From assembly GCA_902363555.1 (NCBI GenBank), contig CABJAM010000007.1:310001-374000 (forward strand): a DNA stretch of 64,000 nucleotides, in the 5' to 3' direction. The notes under the pieces are model-generated. The model did no database searches. It saw nothing but the letters and a program-made list of their open reading frames with translations, and was not told the DNA's origin. The position numbers and the translations under genes are program-made. Below are positions 1 to 7,839 of this stretch, one piece after another; position 1 is the first letter of the stretch, and every line of letters starts with the position of its first letter. This DNA comes from Lachnospiraceae bacterium (lineage in GTDB: Bacteria; Bacillota; Clostridia; Lachnospirales; Lachnospiraceae).

Positions 1-166
1 AGTCATTTACAAAGGCATCATAGACGATGGCCAGAATTTCCAGAATAATCAGGCACGGAAGAACTCCTCTCCTATTCAGCCAAAATCCTCTGTCAGTGTT
101 TCGTTTTTTATCGGCCTCAGTCTTTGTAATTTCATTGGCCGGCCATTCTTGCTTTGCTTTACTCAT
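1..166 (-). CDS. Partial small membrane protein, cut by window edge
   Basis: Reading leftwards from an ATG at 164-166 gives 55 codons that run off the window. The N-terminus is charged and hydrophilic (about 34 residues, rich in K, E, R and D). A hydrophobic segment with the core VLPCLIILEILAIVYDAF follows and is probably a membrane helix. A purine-rich Shine-Dalgarno (GGCGGGAG) precedes the ATG. A consensus promoter and an inverted repeat lie directly upstream, so the gene is probably tightly repressed. I do not recognise the family, and the missing C-terminus prevents assignment. Confidence 0.6.
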   Translation of the reverse strand, partial: MSKAKQEWPANEITKTEADKKRNTDRGFWLNRRGVLPCLIILEILAIVYDAFVND

Positions 167-185
167 GTTTGCTCCCGCCTTTCAG

Positions 186-222
186 GTGATATATTCATCT
201 CTTTATGAGATAAATATATCAC
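186..222. promoter_or_regulatory. Operator-like inverted repeat over the -10 region
   Basis: A 16-bp arm (GTGATATATTCATCTC) is repeated in inverted orientation at 207-222 with one mismatch and a 5-bp spacer. The right arm covers the -10 hexamer of the leftward promoter. A third half-site (AAATATATCAC) lies upstream at 256-266. The dyad length and position fit a dimeric repressor; which one is unknown. Confidence 0.6.
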
Positions 223-241
223 TTCCAATCGGACGTGTCAA
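213..241 (-). promoter_or_regulatory. Consensus sigma-A promoter for the partial membrane protein
   Basis: On the minus strand TTGACA (236-241) and TATATT (213-218) are separated by exactly 17 bp. The -10 lies within the inverted repeat at 186-222. Confidence 0.7.
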
Positions 242-260
242 CACAAATAGTACAAATATA

Positions 261-758
261 TCACTTTTTATCATTGTCACAAAACCATGATAAATCTTTG
301 GCAGGAATCACCGCATACTCCCCGGCAGCCTCGCCTTCCCTCATAATGACATTGCGGATTCCGGCCTGAATGATCAAACGCGCGCATAAAGGACATGGCT
401 TTGCCCGATGCACAGAATTATCCACCGGATTGACTCCGGCAAGATACAAATCTGCTCCCATAGTCTGTTCCCGTGAACAATTGAGCAGAGCATTCTGCTC
501 CGCATGAATTGCCCTGCAAATGCCATAGCCTTCTCCCTGATGCATTCCAAGTTCAATCCGCGGGCAGCGCCCCAGATCACAGCAATTTTCAAGCCCCCGC
601 GGAGAACCATTATAACCTGTGGAAACGACAACATCCTCCTTCACGATCACAGCGCCATACTTTCTTTTTATACAAGTACTCCGATAGGCAAATATTTCCG
701 CCACATTTAAGTACGTATCCATTTTTGATACACGCTTCAAGCCGTCAGGCTGTACCAT
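261..758 (-). CDS. Deoxycytidylate (dCMP) deaminase family protein
   Basis: 165-residue cytidine/deoxycytidylate deaminase of the ComEB/dCMP deaminase type, which converts dCMP to dUMP to supply dTMP synthesis. The zinc site is visible: the HAE signature in RAIHAEQNALL and the PCPLCARL motif that supplies the two cysteines. The NGSPRG and GYGICRAIHAE stretches are typical of dCMP deaminases. A longer reading frame exists, but the ATG at 756-758 is preceded by GGAGAGGGAG and gives the usual family length. It follows an ABC permease and ATPase on the same strand with a 54-bp gap, so co-transcription is possible although no functional link is evident. Confidence 0.88.
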   Translation of the reverse strand: MVQPDGLKRVSKMDTYLNVAEIFAYRSTCIKRKYGAVIVKEDVVVSTGYNGSPRGLENCCDLGRCPRIELGMHQGEGYGICRAIHAEQNALLNCSREQTMGADLYLAGVNPVDNSVHRAKPCPLCARLIIQAGIRNVIMREGEAAGEYAVIPAKDLSWFCDNDKK

Positions 759-812
759 AATATCAACTCCCTCTCCGGTCTTTATAGACTGCCATGCAAA
801 CATGCGCATTTT

Positions 813-1544
813 CTAAAACTTATTTCTATGGCAGATCCAGCTTTTTATCACACAGTATACAATTCCATAAATGAACAGCCCCATAAATATCCATACCGTC
901 TGTCCTCCCTGAAAATATTCCGAATTTCCGTATATTTCCGCTGGCAGCATCACCGGCGGCAGCACCCACAAAATCCCATTCATAAGCAGCAGCCATGTTG
1001 TTATGGATACCCGGGCAATGGACAGCACAGCCAGCAGCACGGTCAATAGGATTGCCAGCTTCCGGTCCTTCATCACCCGCGGATGGAGCAGGCTCCCCAG
1101 AGCAATTCCCGCAAACGCACATCCGCCCTGGATAAAAAATGCATTGGCCACATCACTGGCAAGCAGCGGTCGCAAAAACATTCCGCCACGATTGATCAGA
1201 TTCTGGACCACAGGAAACAGGGTGAACAGTCCGTCAAAAAGCAGCACGATACACCCGAGAAAAATAACCTTGCCCGCGTAATAACCGCTTTCACTGCGCA
1301 TACGCAGTAATACAAGCTGTTCCGATACCATGTTCTCGCTGGAGGAAACGGACAACCCGATCCACATCATCAAAAGAAAAATAACGGTACTGGAAATCAG
1401 ATAGCTGCTTACCACATTCAACGGCTTTACAGAATACATGATATATAAATATGTGGCCGCTGCGATCACAGGCATAACAAAGCCGCTGCCCTTAAAGTAC
1501 ATGTGTAGCTGGAGCTTTACATATTCAATAACTTTTTTCATCAT
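813..1544 (-). CDS. ABC-2-type transporter permease
   Basis: 243-residue integral membrane protein with about six hydrophobic segments and short loops, consistent with an ABC-2 exporter permease. Its start overlaps the end of the upstream ATPase gene by 20 bp, the usual translational coupling for a two-gene ABC system. Two adjacent ATG codons are possible starts. No substrate signature is visible. A divergent XRE regulator upstream of the ATPase suggests regulated export, for example of a peptide or drug, but this is inference. Confidence 0.75.
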   Translation of the reverse strand: MMKKVIEYVKLQLHMYFKGSGFVMPVIAAATYLYIMYSVKPLNVVSSYLISSTVIFLLMMWIGLSVSSSENMVSEQLVLLRMRSESGYYAGKVIFLGCIVLLFDGLFTLFPVVQNLINRGGMFLRPLLASDVANAFFIQGGCAFAGIALGSLLHPRVMKDRKLAILLTVLLAVLSIARVSITTWLLLMNGILWVLPPVMLPAEIYGNSEYFQGGQTVWIFMGLFIYGIVYCVIKSWICHRNKF

Positions 1545-2328
1545 ACATCCGCCTCAATTCCCATCCATTTTGGAGCAGCTCCAGAAGAATCTGCTGCACA
1601 TCCCCTTCCTTTACCTGCCACCTGTAATGATTGCCATACCGCTCCATACCTTCATAAAGCGGGCGGTTATGGACATTTGCCAAAATCAGGATACAGGTCC
1701 GCTCACTGTGCTGCTGACATGGCACAAGCTTTCCATCGCGGGTCATATATGTTTTTTGGGCAATGGCATCCACAAGGTGCTGTTCATGGCAGGACATTAA
1801 AATGGTCACGCCCTGATTTCTCAGTTGATTCACTTTTTGAAGAAAAACCTCCTGCGACGCTTCATCCTGGCCGGATAACGGTTCATCCAATATAAGCACC
1901 TCAGGTGTTTTCAAAAGCGCCTGGATCACGCTGATTTTCTGAAGGGAGCCCTTCGATAAATATTTGAGAGGCACATCCAGCAGTTCTCCAAGAAAAAAGT
2001 CATTGCCAAGCGCCTCGATCTGCCGGGCAGTCTCGGCTGTGGACAAACCGTCCAACCGACCCATTCGTTTCAAATAGGCCCGCGCTGTCAATGGCATAGG
2101 CATGAATTTTTCGGGTACATAATGAAACAGCACCGGCTGGTGATAGACCACACTTCCGGATGTGGGCGTCACTAATCCGGCGATGATCTTTAAAAAAGTG
2201 CTTTTTCCACAGCCGTTATGACCCATAAACGCCACAGACTCACCGGCATCAATGGTCAAATTAATACTGTCCAGTATCCTATGGCCCGAATAATTTTTAC
2301 TTATATTCTTAATTGTAATCTGTTCCAA
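1525..2328 (-). CDS. ABC transporter ATP-binding protein
   Basis: 267-residue ATPase. Walker A is GHNGCGKST near residue 37; a signature-like segment, LSKGSLQKISV, precedes Walker B (VLILDEPLSGQD). The C-terminal 60 residues extend beyond the nucleotide-binding fold. It sits first in an operon with the permease at 813-1544 and probably powers it as an exporter. The 250-bp upstream region is shared with the divergent XRE gene, a likely regulator of this pair. Confidence 0.88.
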   Translation of the reverse strand: MEQITIKNISKNYSGHRILDSINLTIDAGESVAFMGHNGCGKSTFLKIIAGLVTPTSGSVVYHQPVLFHYVPEKFMPMPLTARAYLKRMGRLDGLSTAETARQIEALGNDFFLGELLDVPLKYLSKGSLQKISVIQALLKTPEVLILDEPLSGQDEASQEVFLQKVNQLRNQGVTILMSCHEQHLVDAIAQKTYMTRDGKLVPCQQHSERTCILILANVHNRPLYEGMERYGNHYRWQVKEGDVQQILLELLQNGWELRRMYDEKSY

Positions 2329-2488
2329 AATAAATTTCCTCTTCCTAACTTTTCAAAACATGTTTGAAAACTGCTCTGCCGTACCATGCGCCGTCCTTAA
2401 CATTAAAGGCCTCACATGCGGTGCTCTACGAAACTCTAAATATCTGTAAAAGATTATAACATTTTTATCAAAATTTTGCTACAACTCT

Positions 2489-2517
2489 GTAATAGTTCGT
2501 TCCCTCTGAACTGTTAC
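2489..2517. repeat. Dispersed 29-bp palindrome, copy a
   Basis: GTAATAGTTC, 9-nt spacer, GAACTGTTAC; the arms match at 9 of 10 positions. It lies in the divergent promoter region between the ABC ATPase and the XRE regulator. It belongs to a family also seen at 6524, 9328, 19687, 29295, 34927, 60113 and 63564, plus a long-spacer form at 31751. Confidence 0.8.
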
Positions 2518-2614
2518 ACAACTGTTCAAAATCGCTATTTTAATTATAGATAATTTACACATTTCACATTATTTTTTCAAATTGGTACACTATATCAAAA
2601 GAAAGGGGGAGTAT

Positions 2615-3037
2615 ATGATGCCAGATGAAGAAACTCTGCGAAAATGGATAAGTAAGAATGTAAAAAATGCCAGAAATCAGGCCGGCTATACTCAGGAAAA
2701 ACTGGCGGAAATTATCGATGTCTCTTCAAGTACAGTGAGTCACCTTGAAACAGGTGTAGGCATGGTCAGCGTGGAAACACTGTACGAGCTCAGCCTTTTG
2801 CTGAATATACCCTTTGGTGATTTCTTTGTCGAACCTTCAGAAGCACCGGAATATCCCGTAGACGGGGAATCTGTCGTAACCGGTCCAACTTCCCCAAATC
2901 ATATAGCTCAGATTAAGGATGGAGAGCCCCAGCCTTTAAAGCCCCGGGATAAGTCTATGGAAATCATGCTCAACCGGCTTACGGCGGAGGAAAAGAATAA
3001 GTTAAAAAGAATGTTGAAAGCTTATTTTGAGGAATAA
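2615..3037 (+). CDS. XRE-family helix-turn-helix regulator
   Basis: 140-residue protein. The helix-turn-helix lies near residues 15-70: ARNQAGYTQEKLAEIID followed by STVSHLETG, the usual recognition-helix pattern. The C-terminal half is a low-complexity, proline-rich linker ending in a short charged helix (LTAEEKNKLKRMLKAYF). ATG 2615 was chosen because GAAAGGGGGAG lies just upstream; an upstream in-frame ATG at 2582 has no ribosome site. Divergent from the ABC exporter genes, so it probably controls them. Confidence 0.85.
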   Translation: MMPDEETLRKWISKNVKNARNQAGYTQEKLAEIIDVSSSTVSHLETGVGMVSVETLYELSLLLNIPFGDFFVEPSEAPEYPVDGESVVTGPTSPNHIAQIKDGEPQPLKPRDKSMEIMLNRLTAEEKNKLKRMLKAYFEE

Positions 3038-3065
3038 AGTCAAAAATCGCTGTTTGTGAGGAATA

Positions 3066-3123
3066 CAAAAGACTGAGTAAAAAACGTGGTGAGTCCTGCC
3101 GTCGTTTTTCACTCAGTCTTTTG
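3066..3123. terminator. Bidirectional intrinsic terminator
   Basis: Two 21-bp arms match at 20 of 21 positions, with A-rich and T-rich ends on both strands. It separates the convergent XRE gene (ends 3037) and AraC gene (ends 3113); the right arm overlaps the last codons of the AraC gene. Confidence 0.85.
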
Positions 3124-3943
3124 CAATTTTGTCCTCCGACGGCAGGTGCCCCATATGCCGCCGGTACATCCGGTAAAAATGGGAAATATTCGTATACCCG
3201 CAGGCATAAGCTGCTTCTTCTACTTTGATATTTCCGGCCATCAGCAGCTTTTGCGCCTCATTACAGCGCAATGTATTAATGTAGTGGACCACAGTCTGAC
3301 CCGTCAGTTGTTTAAACAGACGGCAGAAATAATATTTACTAAAGCCTGTATAAGCACAGAGCTTATCCACATCCAAAGCTTCCATGTAATGACTTCGGAT
3401 ATAGGACAATGCCTTTCTTATGGGCTTGATCCGGTTCTGCTCCTGAATATCCACCGATTCCTCCGGCAGTAAATAATGCTCCATCAGCCGTCCGATCATC
3501 TGGATAATCAGGCCCTCACAGACGATCCAATTGTAAGGCGTATCTTTGCCCCGGCCATCCACAAGCTGATATAGGCATGTCCACAGCACATCATCCTTCT
3601 CAATCCCGGACTGAAACCGCAGTTGCTCGGGCGAAAGCCCAAGCAGCTCGAAAAGCGCCGGTTCAATGATCAGATATTCATAATTTAAATCCTCCGGCCC
3701 CGCCATCGCCCGATGGATCTGATTTGAATTAATGACAATAATCTTTCCCGCATGAGCGGATATCCGCTGGGTATCGCACAGCACATCCCCCTGGCCGCCG
3801 GTAATAAAAAAGATTTCAATCCCCTCATGCCAGTGGACAATATCCCGGTCGCTGCCAACAGACACCGTATATGGCTTAAAAATAATGGGCAGCCATTTAT
3901 CCGTCAAACCTATATGGCTTTCATAGGACGGCCCATCCGCCAT
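3113..3943 (-). CDS. AraC-family transcriptional regulator
   Basis: 276-residue regulator. The N-terminal half is a cupin-like sensor domain (HWHEGIEIFFITGG). The C-terminal 100 residues carry the two AraC helix-turn-helices: ALDVDKLCAYTGFSKYYFCR and VEEAAYACGYTNISHFYRMY, the typical family signature. A strong ribosome site (AGGAGGTGG) precedes the ATG. Such proteins usually sense a sugar and control nearby uptake or hydrolysis genes, but no sugar gene is adjacent; the downstream neighbour is the HPr-like gene. The target is unknown. Confidence 0.9.
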   Translation of the reverse strand: MADGPSYESHIGLTDKWLPIIFKPYTVSVGSDRDIVHWHEGIEIFFITGGQGDVLCDTQRISAHAGKIIVINSNQIHRAMAGPEDLNYEYLIIEPALFELLGLSPEQLRFQSGIEKDDVLWTCLYQLVDGRGKDTPYNWIVCEGLIIQMIGRLMEHYLLPEESVDIQEQNRIKPIRKALSYIRSHYMEALDVDKLCAYTGFSKYYFCRLFKQLTGQTVVHYINTLRCNEAQKLLMAGNIKVEEAAYACGYTNISHFYRMYRRHMGHLPSEDKIAKD

Positions 3944-4029
3944 GAAACCACCTCCTACGACTGCAAAAAACAGTCAGCAGTCAAAAGACGCCCGCTAACA
4001 GTTTTTCATATTATGTGACTCTCAGATCA

Positions 4030-4287
4030 TCACAAATTCGCCTCAAAAAAATCCGCCAAAGCTGCACATGCTGCATCCTCATCCGGCCCCTCCGCCGAAA
4101 TCTCCACTTCAACGCCGCACTTGATGCCAAGACTCATAACCGCGAGAAGCCGCTTTATATCCGCAGACTTTCCATTCCCCGAAAGCGTTATTTTCGACTG
4201 GAACTTCGCGGCTGCCTTTACAAGCAGGCCTGCCGGCCGTGCATGGATCCCCAGACTATCCTTGATCGTATACTTAAAAGACTTCAT
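4030..4287 (-). CDS. HPr-family phosphocarrier protein, Ser46 replaced by Arg
   Basis: 85-residue HPr fold. The catalytic histidine is present (GIHARPA, His15), so phosphotransfer from enzyme I should be possible. In canonical Gram-positive HPr, position 46 is the serine phosphorylated by HPr kinase for catabolite repression. Here the loop reads DIKRLLAVMSLG and position 46 is arginine. The protein may therefore carry phosphate without taking part in HPrK/CcpA signalling, or serve a different system. The ATG at 4287 follows GGAAGGAG; a longer in-frame start lacks a ribosome site. No other PTS genes are nearby. Confidence 0.88.
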   Translation of the reverse strand: MKSFKYTIKDSLGIHARPAGLLVKAAAKFQSKITLSGNGKSADIKRLLAVMSLGIKCGVEVEISAEGPDEDAACAALADFFEANL

Positions 4288-4375
4288 AAAAACATACACT
4301 CCTTCCAATAATGTAAAATCCTTTCATATATCAGTATATCACAATCTGAGAGGCAACTGCAATCCATGACGTCAT

Positions 4376-5311
4376 CTAAAAAATAATGTTTATTCCATTG
4401 GGCTGCAAAATCAGATCTGCCAGTGTTTCACTATTCACTGATATTTCTCTGCTTCGTATATCAAAGATACGAGTTCCCAATACGACAATATTTCCATCAA
4501 TGCCTGTGCTTAAAATTGCTTTTATATGCTCTTTATCCTCTATAATATTTTCCCGATGCAGCACCTGGATCAATTTCGGCGTGCTGAAAATAACAATATT
4601 TTTTCCTTTATACCGCCTTGCTGTTTTCCTGAATAAGGTGTCTATCCTGCCCGCCGCCCCCTTATCATCTGTAATAACGCAAAACTTTCCGTCTTCTTCA
4701 CCAGGCATATGTGACAGGATATGAAGGCAAATTGCCAGAAGCTCCTCGCCTAAATTATCGCCGGCTTCTTTATTTTCCCGGACTGCACTAAAAAAGCGTT
4801 TGAAAACCTCCCTATGATTTAAATTTCTTCCTTTTATCACTTCATCATATATGCTGCTGTTACACGCAAGTGTCTCCGTTATCGTGCTGACAGGACCGTG
4901 GATCATTCTCACAGCCCAGCAAAGGTACATATTAATTGCAGCATTTGTACTGAATACGATTTCCATGACTGAGAACAGATCTTCCTCGTAAATAACCAAT
5001 ACAGCGATCCCGGACGCGTTTATATGCCTTATGTATGTTACATATTCCCGGTTCAGCACACCACTGTGGGAAGCCAATTCCATCAATATGCATCTTGTAA
5101 TAACAATGATACCCATCTGAACTTTGATATATTTCAGAAGATATTCCGCTTCTTCGCTTTTCAAGTTTGCATGCCTTCGAAACGAACAGGTATCATAAAA
5201 ATAACACCTCCGCTTTCCCAGAATTTCTCCAATCATCCGCTCTTTGTCCATGATTACATAGGGTATGATCTCCGACATATTATGAGGAGTATCTGTATAG
5301 CCGTCTGCCAC
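4376..5311 (-). CDS. PIN-like nuclease-domain protein, third gene of XRE/ImmA cassette
   Basis: 311 residues. The spacing of acidic residues resembles a PIN-type ribonuclease: Asp40 in FYDTCSF, Glu78 in ILMELASHSG, an acidic pair in DNLGEELLAI and aspartates in VITDDKGA. Translation probably starts at GTG 5311, three bases after the stop of the ImmA-like gene, with GGGGGGAG just upstream. It is the last gene of a tight XRE regulator / metallopeptidase / PIN-like operon. I infer a toxin or effector RNase whose activity or expression is controlled by the two upstream proteins. I do not recognise a named family; the catalytic assignment is by eye. Confidence 0.55.
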   Translation of the reverse strand: MADGYTDTPHNMSEIIPYVIMDKERMIGEILGKRRCYFYDTCSFRRHANLKSEEAEYLLKYIKVQMGIIVITRCILMELASHSGVLNREYVTYIRHINASGIAVLVIYEEDLFSVMEIVFSTNAAINMYLCWAVRMIHGPVSTITETLACNSSIYDEVIKGRNLNHREVFKRFFSAVRENKEAGDNLGEELLAICLHILSHMPGEEDGKFCVITDDKGAAGRIDTLFRKTARRYKGKNIVIFSTPKLIQVLHRENIIEDKEHIKAILSTGIDGNIVVLGTRIFDIRSREISVNSETLADLILQPNGINIIF

Positions 5312-5314
5312 CTG

Positions 5315-6118
5315 CTACTCCCCCCTTATTTCATAATAGAGCGACTGCATATTCTGAAGCACCTTCTTAAGTGTTCTCTCGTTTATATAGGAATCACGGA
5401 TACATTCCCCTCCAAAACGTTGAACTTCAACTTTGAGATGAATATAATCATCCTTATTTGTCGCATCCAAAATACTGTCATCTAACCACAGGTCAATAAA
5501 TCGTTCCCGGATACTGCTTTGCTCTACATTTAGCAATTCCTCTGTAATACTGTCATCCCCCGGTAAATCCAGTTCATAACAGCGTATAAGTACCGCCATA
5601 TAGGGCGCCTGATAATAATTCATCAGGCGTATGATCGTATCCATTTCTTCATTTCCGGACTCCTGTTTAAATTTATTATACATAAACCGAAAACCGGCTT
5701 CCGGCATCAACAGCATGCCCGCAAACAAATTTGCGGCATACTCCTCCTCATGTTCGTAATAACAATCATTTGCAAATTCAACCTTCGGCCTGAATTCCGT
5801 TTCCTGATAAAAAACATGAAATAACTCATGGCATAATGCAAAGTTTATATTAACCTTGGGTAAAGATGTATTGAGTACGATGTACCCCAATGCATCTCCT
5901 TTGTAGCAAAGTGCACCTATTTCTTTATCTGCAAATGGTATTTCAAAAACAAGATAGCCCTTTTTCTGAAAAGATGGTCTTACGATCTGCATGATATTAA
6001 GAACCTCCAGGTCACTGCTCATACCTGCAAAAGAATAAAAATTCTTCAGTTTAGAATCCATGTCGCATCTGTTGGCATCACTATATTTAATTATTTTTCT
6101 TAAACGCTCTATATTCAT
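5315..6118 (-). CDS. ImmA/IrrE-family metallopeptidase
   Basis: 267-residue predicted zinc peptidase. The HExxH motif is CHELFHVFYQE (His97, Glu98, His101), with the typical downstream glutamate helix EEEYAANLFAGMLLMP near residue 127. In the known family (ImmA of ICEBs1, IrrE of Deinococcus) the peptidase cleaves an XRE-type repressor. Here the XRE gene is 3 bp upstream and the PIN-like gene 3 bp downstream, so the natural substrate is the XRE protein. Start ATG follows AGGGGAG. The C-terminal 100 residues are unassigned. Confidence 0.85.
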   Translation of the reverse strand: MNIERLRKIIKYSDANRCDMDSKLKNFYSFAGMSSDLEVLNIMQIVRPSFQKKGYLVFEIPFADKEIGALCYKGDALGYIVLNTSLPKVNINFALCHELFHVFYQETEFRPKVEFANDCYYEHEEEYAANLFAGMLLMPEAGFRFMYNKFKQESGNEEMDTIIRLMNYYQAPYMAVLIRCYELDLPGDDSITEELLNVEQSSIRERFIDLWLDDSILDATNKDDYIHLKVEVQRFGGECIRDSYINERTLKKVLQNMQSLYYEIRGE

Positions 6119-6121
6119 AGA

Positions 6122-6487
6122 CTACTCCCCTGACATATTTAAGAAACGATACTTTGCACTCATAACTTCATCGACATTTTCTATCAGCTTCACCAGTTTC
6201 TTTGCAATATCTTCCTGGCGGGTCGTCGGAGCCCCCGCATAAAAAACAAGCTTCTCCGGCATGAAATCATTGATTTGCGGTACGCAAAAATCATCACTCA
6301 TAAAAAATTCCGGCTTCTGCCCCAGCGCACTGGCAATTTTCTCCATATCCGTACCATTGATATCCTGTATACCTGTCAAAATACGAGACAATTTTTTTGT
6401 ATCAATTCCTGTTTTCATGCTGACATATGTCTGTTTAATCTTCATTTGTGACATATAGGAATTTACATTTTTAATATATTTCGTCAT
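6122..6487 (-). CDS. XRE-family repressor of the ImmA/PIN cassette
   Basis: 121 residues. The N-terminal helix-turn-helix reads KQTYVSMKTGIDTKKLSRIL and is followed by a short C-terminal tail with a predicted coiled or helical end (EDIAKKLVKLIENVDEV). AGGAGG precedes the ATG. First gene of a three-gene operon with an ImmA/IrrE peptidase and a PIN-like protein. By analogy with ImmR/ImmA pairs it should repress the operon until cleaved. The promoter -10 (TATAAT, minus strand 6514-6519) is preceded directly by a copy of the dispersed palindrome. Confidence 0.82.
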   Translation of the reverse strand: MTKYIKNVNSYMSQMKIKQTYVSMKTGIDTKKLSRILTGIQDINGTDMEKIASALGQKPEFFMSDDFCVPQINDFMPEKLVFYAGAPTTRQEDIAKKLVKLIENVDEVMSAKYRFLNMSGE

Positions 6488-6523
6488 CTTCCCCGACCTC
6501 CTTTCTCCCGCTCATTATACGGT

Positions 6524-6552
6524 GTAACCGTCCGAACGGGCCGAACGGTAAC
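6524..6552. repeat. Dispersed 29-bp palindrome, copy b (in promoter)
   Basis: GTAACCGTCC, 9-nt spacer, GAACGGTAAC; 8 of 10 arm positions pair. It lies immediately upstream of the TATAAT (6514-6519) of the leftward XRE/ImmA/PIN operon, in the -35 zone, so it could act as an operator there. The rest of the 6488-6792 gap is AT-rich with no further gene. Confidence 0.7.
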
Positions 6553-6792
6553 TATAAGTTTTTTTCTATTCTACTTTATATTATACACTTTCTAATGCAT
6601 ATTACAACTATTCTATCTTATTTATTAAGATTTTTTATATCATAATTCATCTATATGTGTAAAACCAGAAATTTTTCAAACTACAAATCTTATTATTTGA
6701 CATTTTCAAATAAAAACAGTTTTACAAATTTCCTCACATAAATCCCCTCCTAATTTCATAAGCATATACCAAAACCCACAGGTGACCCATCC

Positions 6793-7632
6793 ATGAAATC
6801 TCTCAATTCCTTCATCCGGACCGGCTGTCTCGTACTGAGCCTGCTCCTGGTCGGCTTTGCGGTCTGGAATTTTGCCGCCCCGACAATACTGTCCACATCC
6901 GCCTCTGGCAGCCGGAAAATCCCCATTTACTGTGTAGATACCGACAAACCTCAGGTCGCCCTGTCCTTTGACGCTGCCTGGGGCAATGAGGACACACAGA
7001 CACTGCTGGATATTCTGGCCAAATATAACGTAAAGGCGACCTTCTTTATGACCGGAGGCTGGGTCAGCAGCTATCCTGAGGATGTCAAAGCCATCGCCGC
7101 CGCAGGCCATGACCTGGGCAATCATTCCCAAAACCACAAGCAGATGTCTCAGCTATCCGCCAAAGAATGCGGCGAAGAAATCCAATCGGTCCACGACCAG
7201 GTCAAAAGCCTTACCGGCACTGATATGATCCTCTTTAGGCCGCCCTATGGCGACTACAACAATACACTGGTGGAGACCGCCAATGGCCTTGGCTACCATG
7301 TGATCCAGTGGTCGATCGACAGCTTGGATTGGAAGGACTACGGCGCTGACAATATCGTTTCCCGAATCCTCGACAGTAAAGAGCTGGATAATGGCGCGAT
7401 CATCCTGATGCACAACGGCGCAAAATATACAAAGGATGCTCTGGAACGGGTCATTACCGGACTACAGGAAAAGGGCTACGAGCTTGTACCCATTTCCCAG
7501 CTAATCTATAAGGATAATTATACAACGGACAATACCGGTAAGCAGATTCCCAAAAACGAAGGAGGGCAAACCAGCGCCCCCGTCTCTACATCGCTCCATC
7601 GTGGCGCGGCAGTTGCCATACAAACGATGTAG
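6793..7632 (+). CDS. Polysaccharide deacetylase (NodB/PdaB-like)
   Basis: 279 residues. A signal-anchor helix lies at residues 10-32 (VLSLLLVGFAVWNFAA), so the enzyme acts outside the membrane. The NodB domain follows: SFDAAWG as motif 1 (the first Asp of the usual TFDDG is present), the metal-binding GNHSQNH as motif 2, RPPYGDYN as motif 3, and ILMHNG near the end. This arrangement resembles sporulation-associated PdaB or general peptidoglycan deacetylases that remove acetyl groups from N-acetyl sugars. The C-terminal 40 residues are disordered. A single-gene unit, divergent from the XRE/ImmA cassette. Confidence 0.88.
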   Translation: MKSLNSFIRTGCLVLSLLLVGFAVWNFAAPTILSTSASGSRKIPIYCVDTDKPQVALSFDAAWGNEDTQTLLDILAKYNVKATFFMTGGWVSSYPEDVKAIAAAGHDLGNHSQNHKQMSQLSAKECGEEIQSVHDQVKSLTGTDMILFRPPYGDYNNTLVETANGLGYHVIQWSIDSLDWKDYGADNIVSRILDSKELDNGAIILMHNGAKYTKDALERVITGLQEKGYELVPISQLIYKDNYTTDNTGKQIPKNEGGQTSAPVSTSLHRGAAVAIQTM

Positions 7633-7742
7633 TTACCATAACCACATGTCACATCATCTATACAATATGCCTCATTCGTCGAAAAAATACGACATATGTT
7701 GATAAATGTCGCACCGCCTGAACATTTACATTGATCTGTATT

Positions 7743-7771
7743 TTGAAATTCCAATCGGCTCCGGCTATACT
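7743..7771 (+). promoter_or_regulatory. Sigma-A promoter of the radical SAM gene
   Basis: TTGAAA (7743-7748) and TATACT (7766-7771) are separated by 17 bp; the start codon is 68 bp downstream of the -10. Confidence 0.65.
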
Positions 7772-7839
7772 ATTTATAAAATAACGCGGATAGACAGCGT
7801 CCTAAACATGTTTATTCAAGACATATGGGAGGAAGAAAT

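Noticed and set aside
27..290. Plus-strand 87-codon frame at the left edge
   Set aside because: Antisense to the partial membrane protein and its promoter; no ribosome site or domain.
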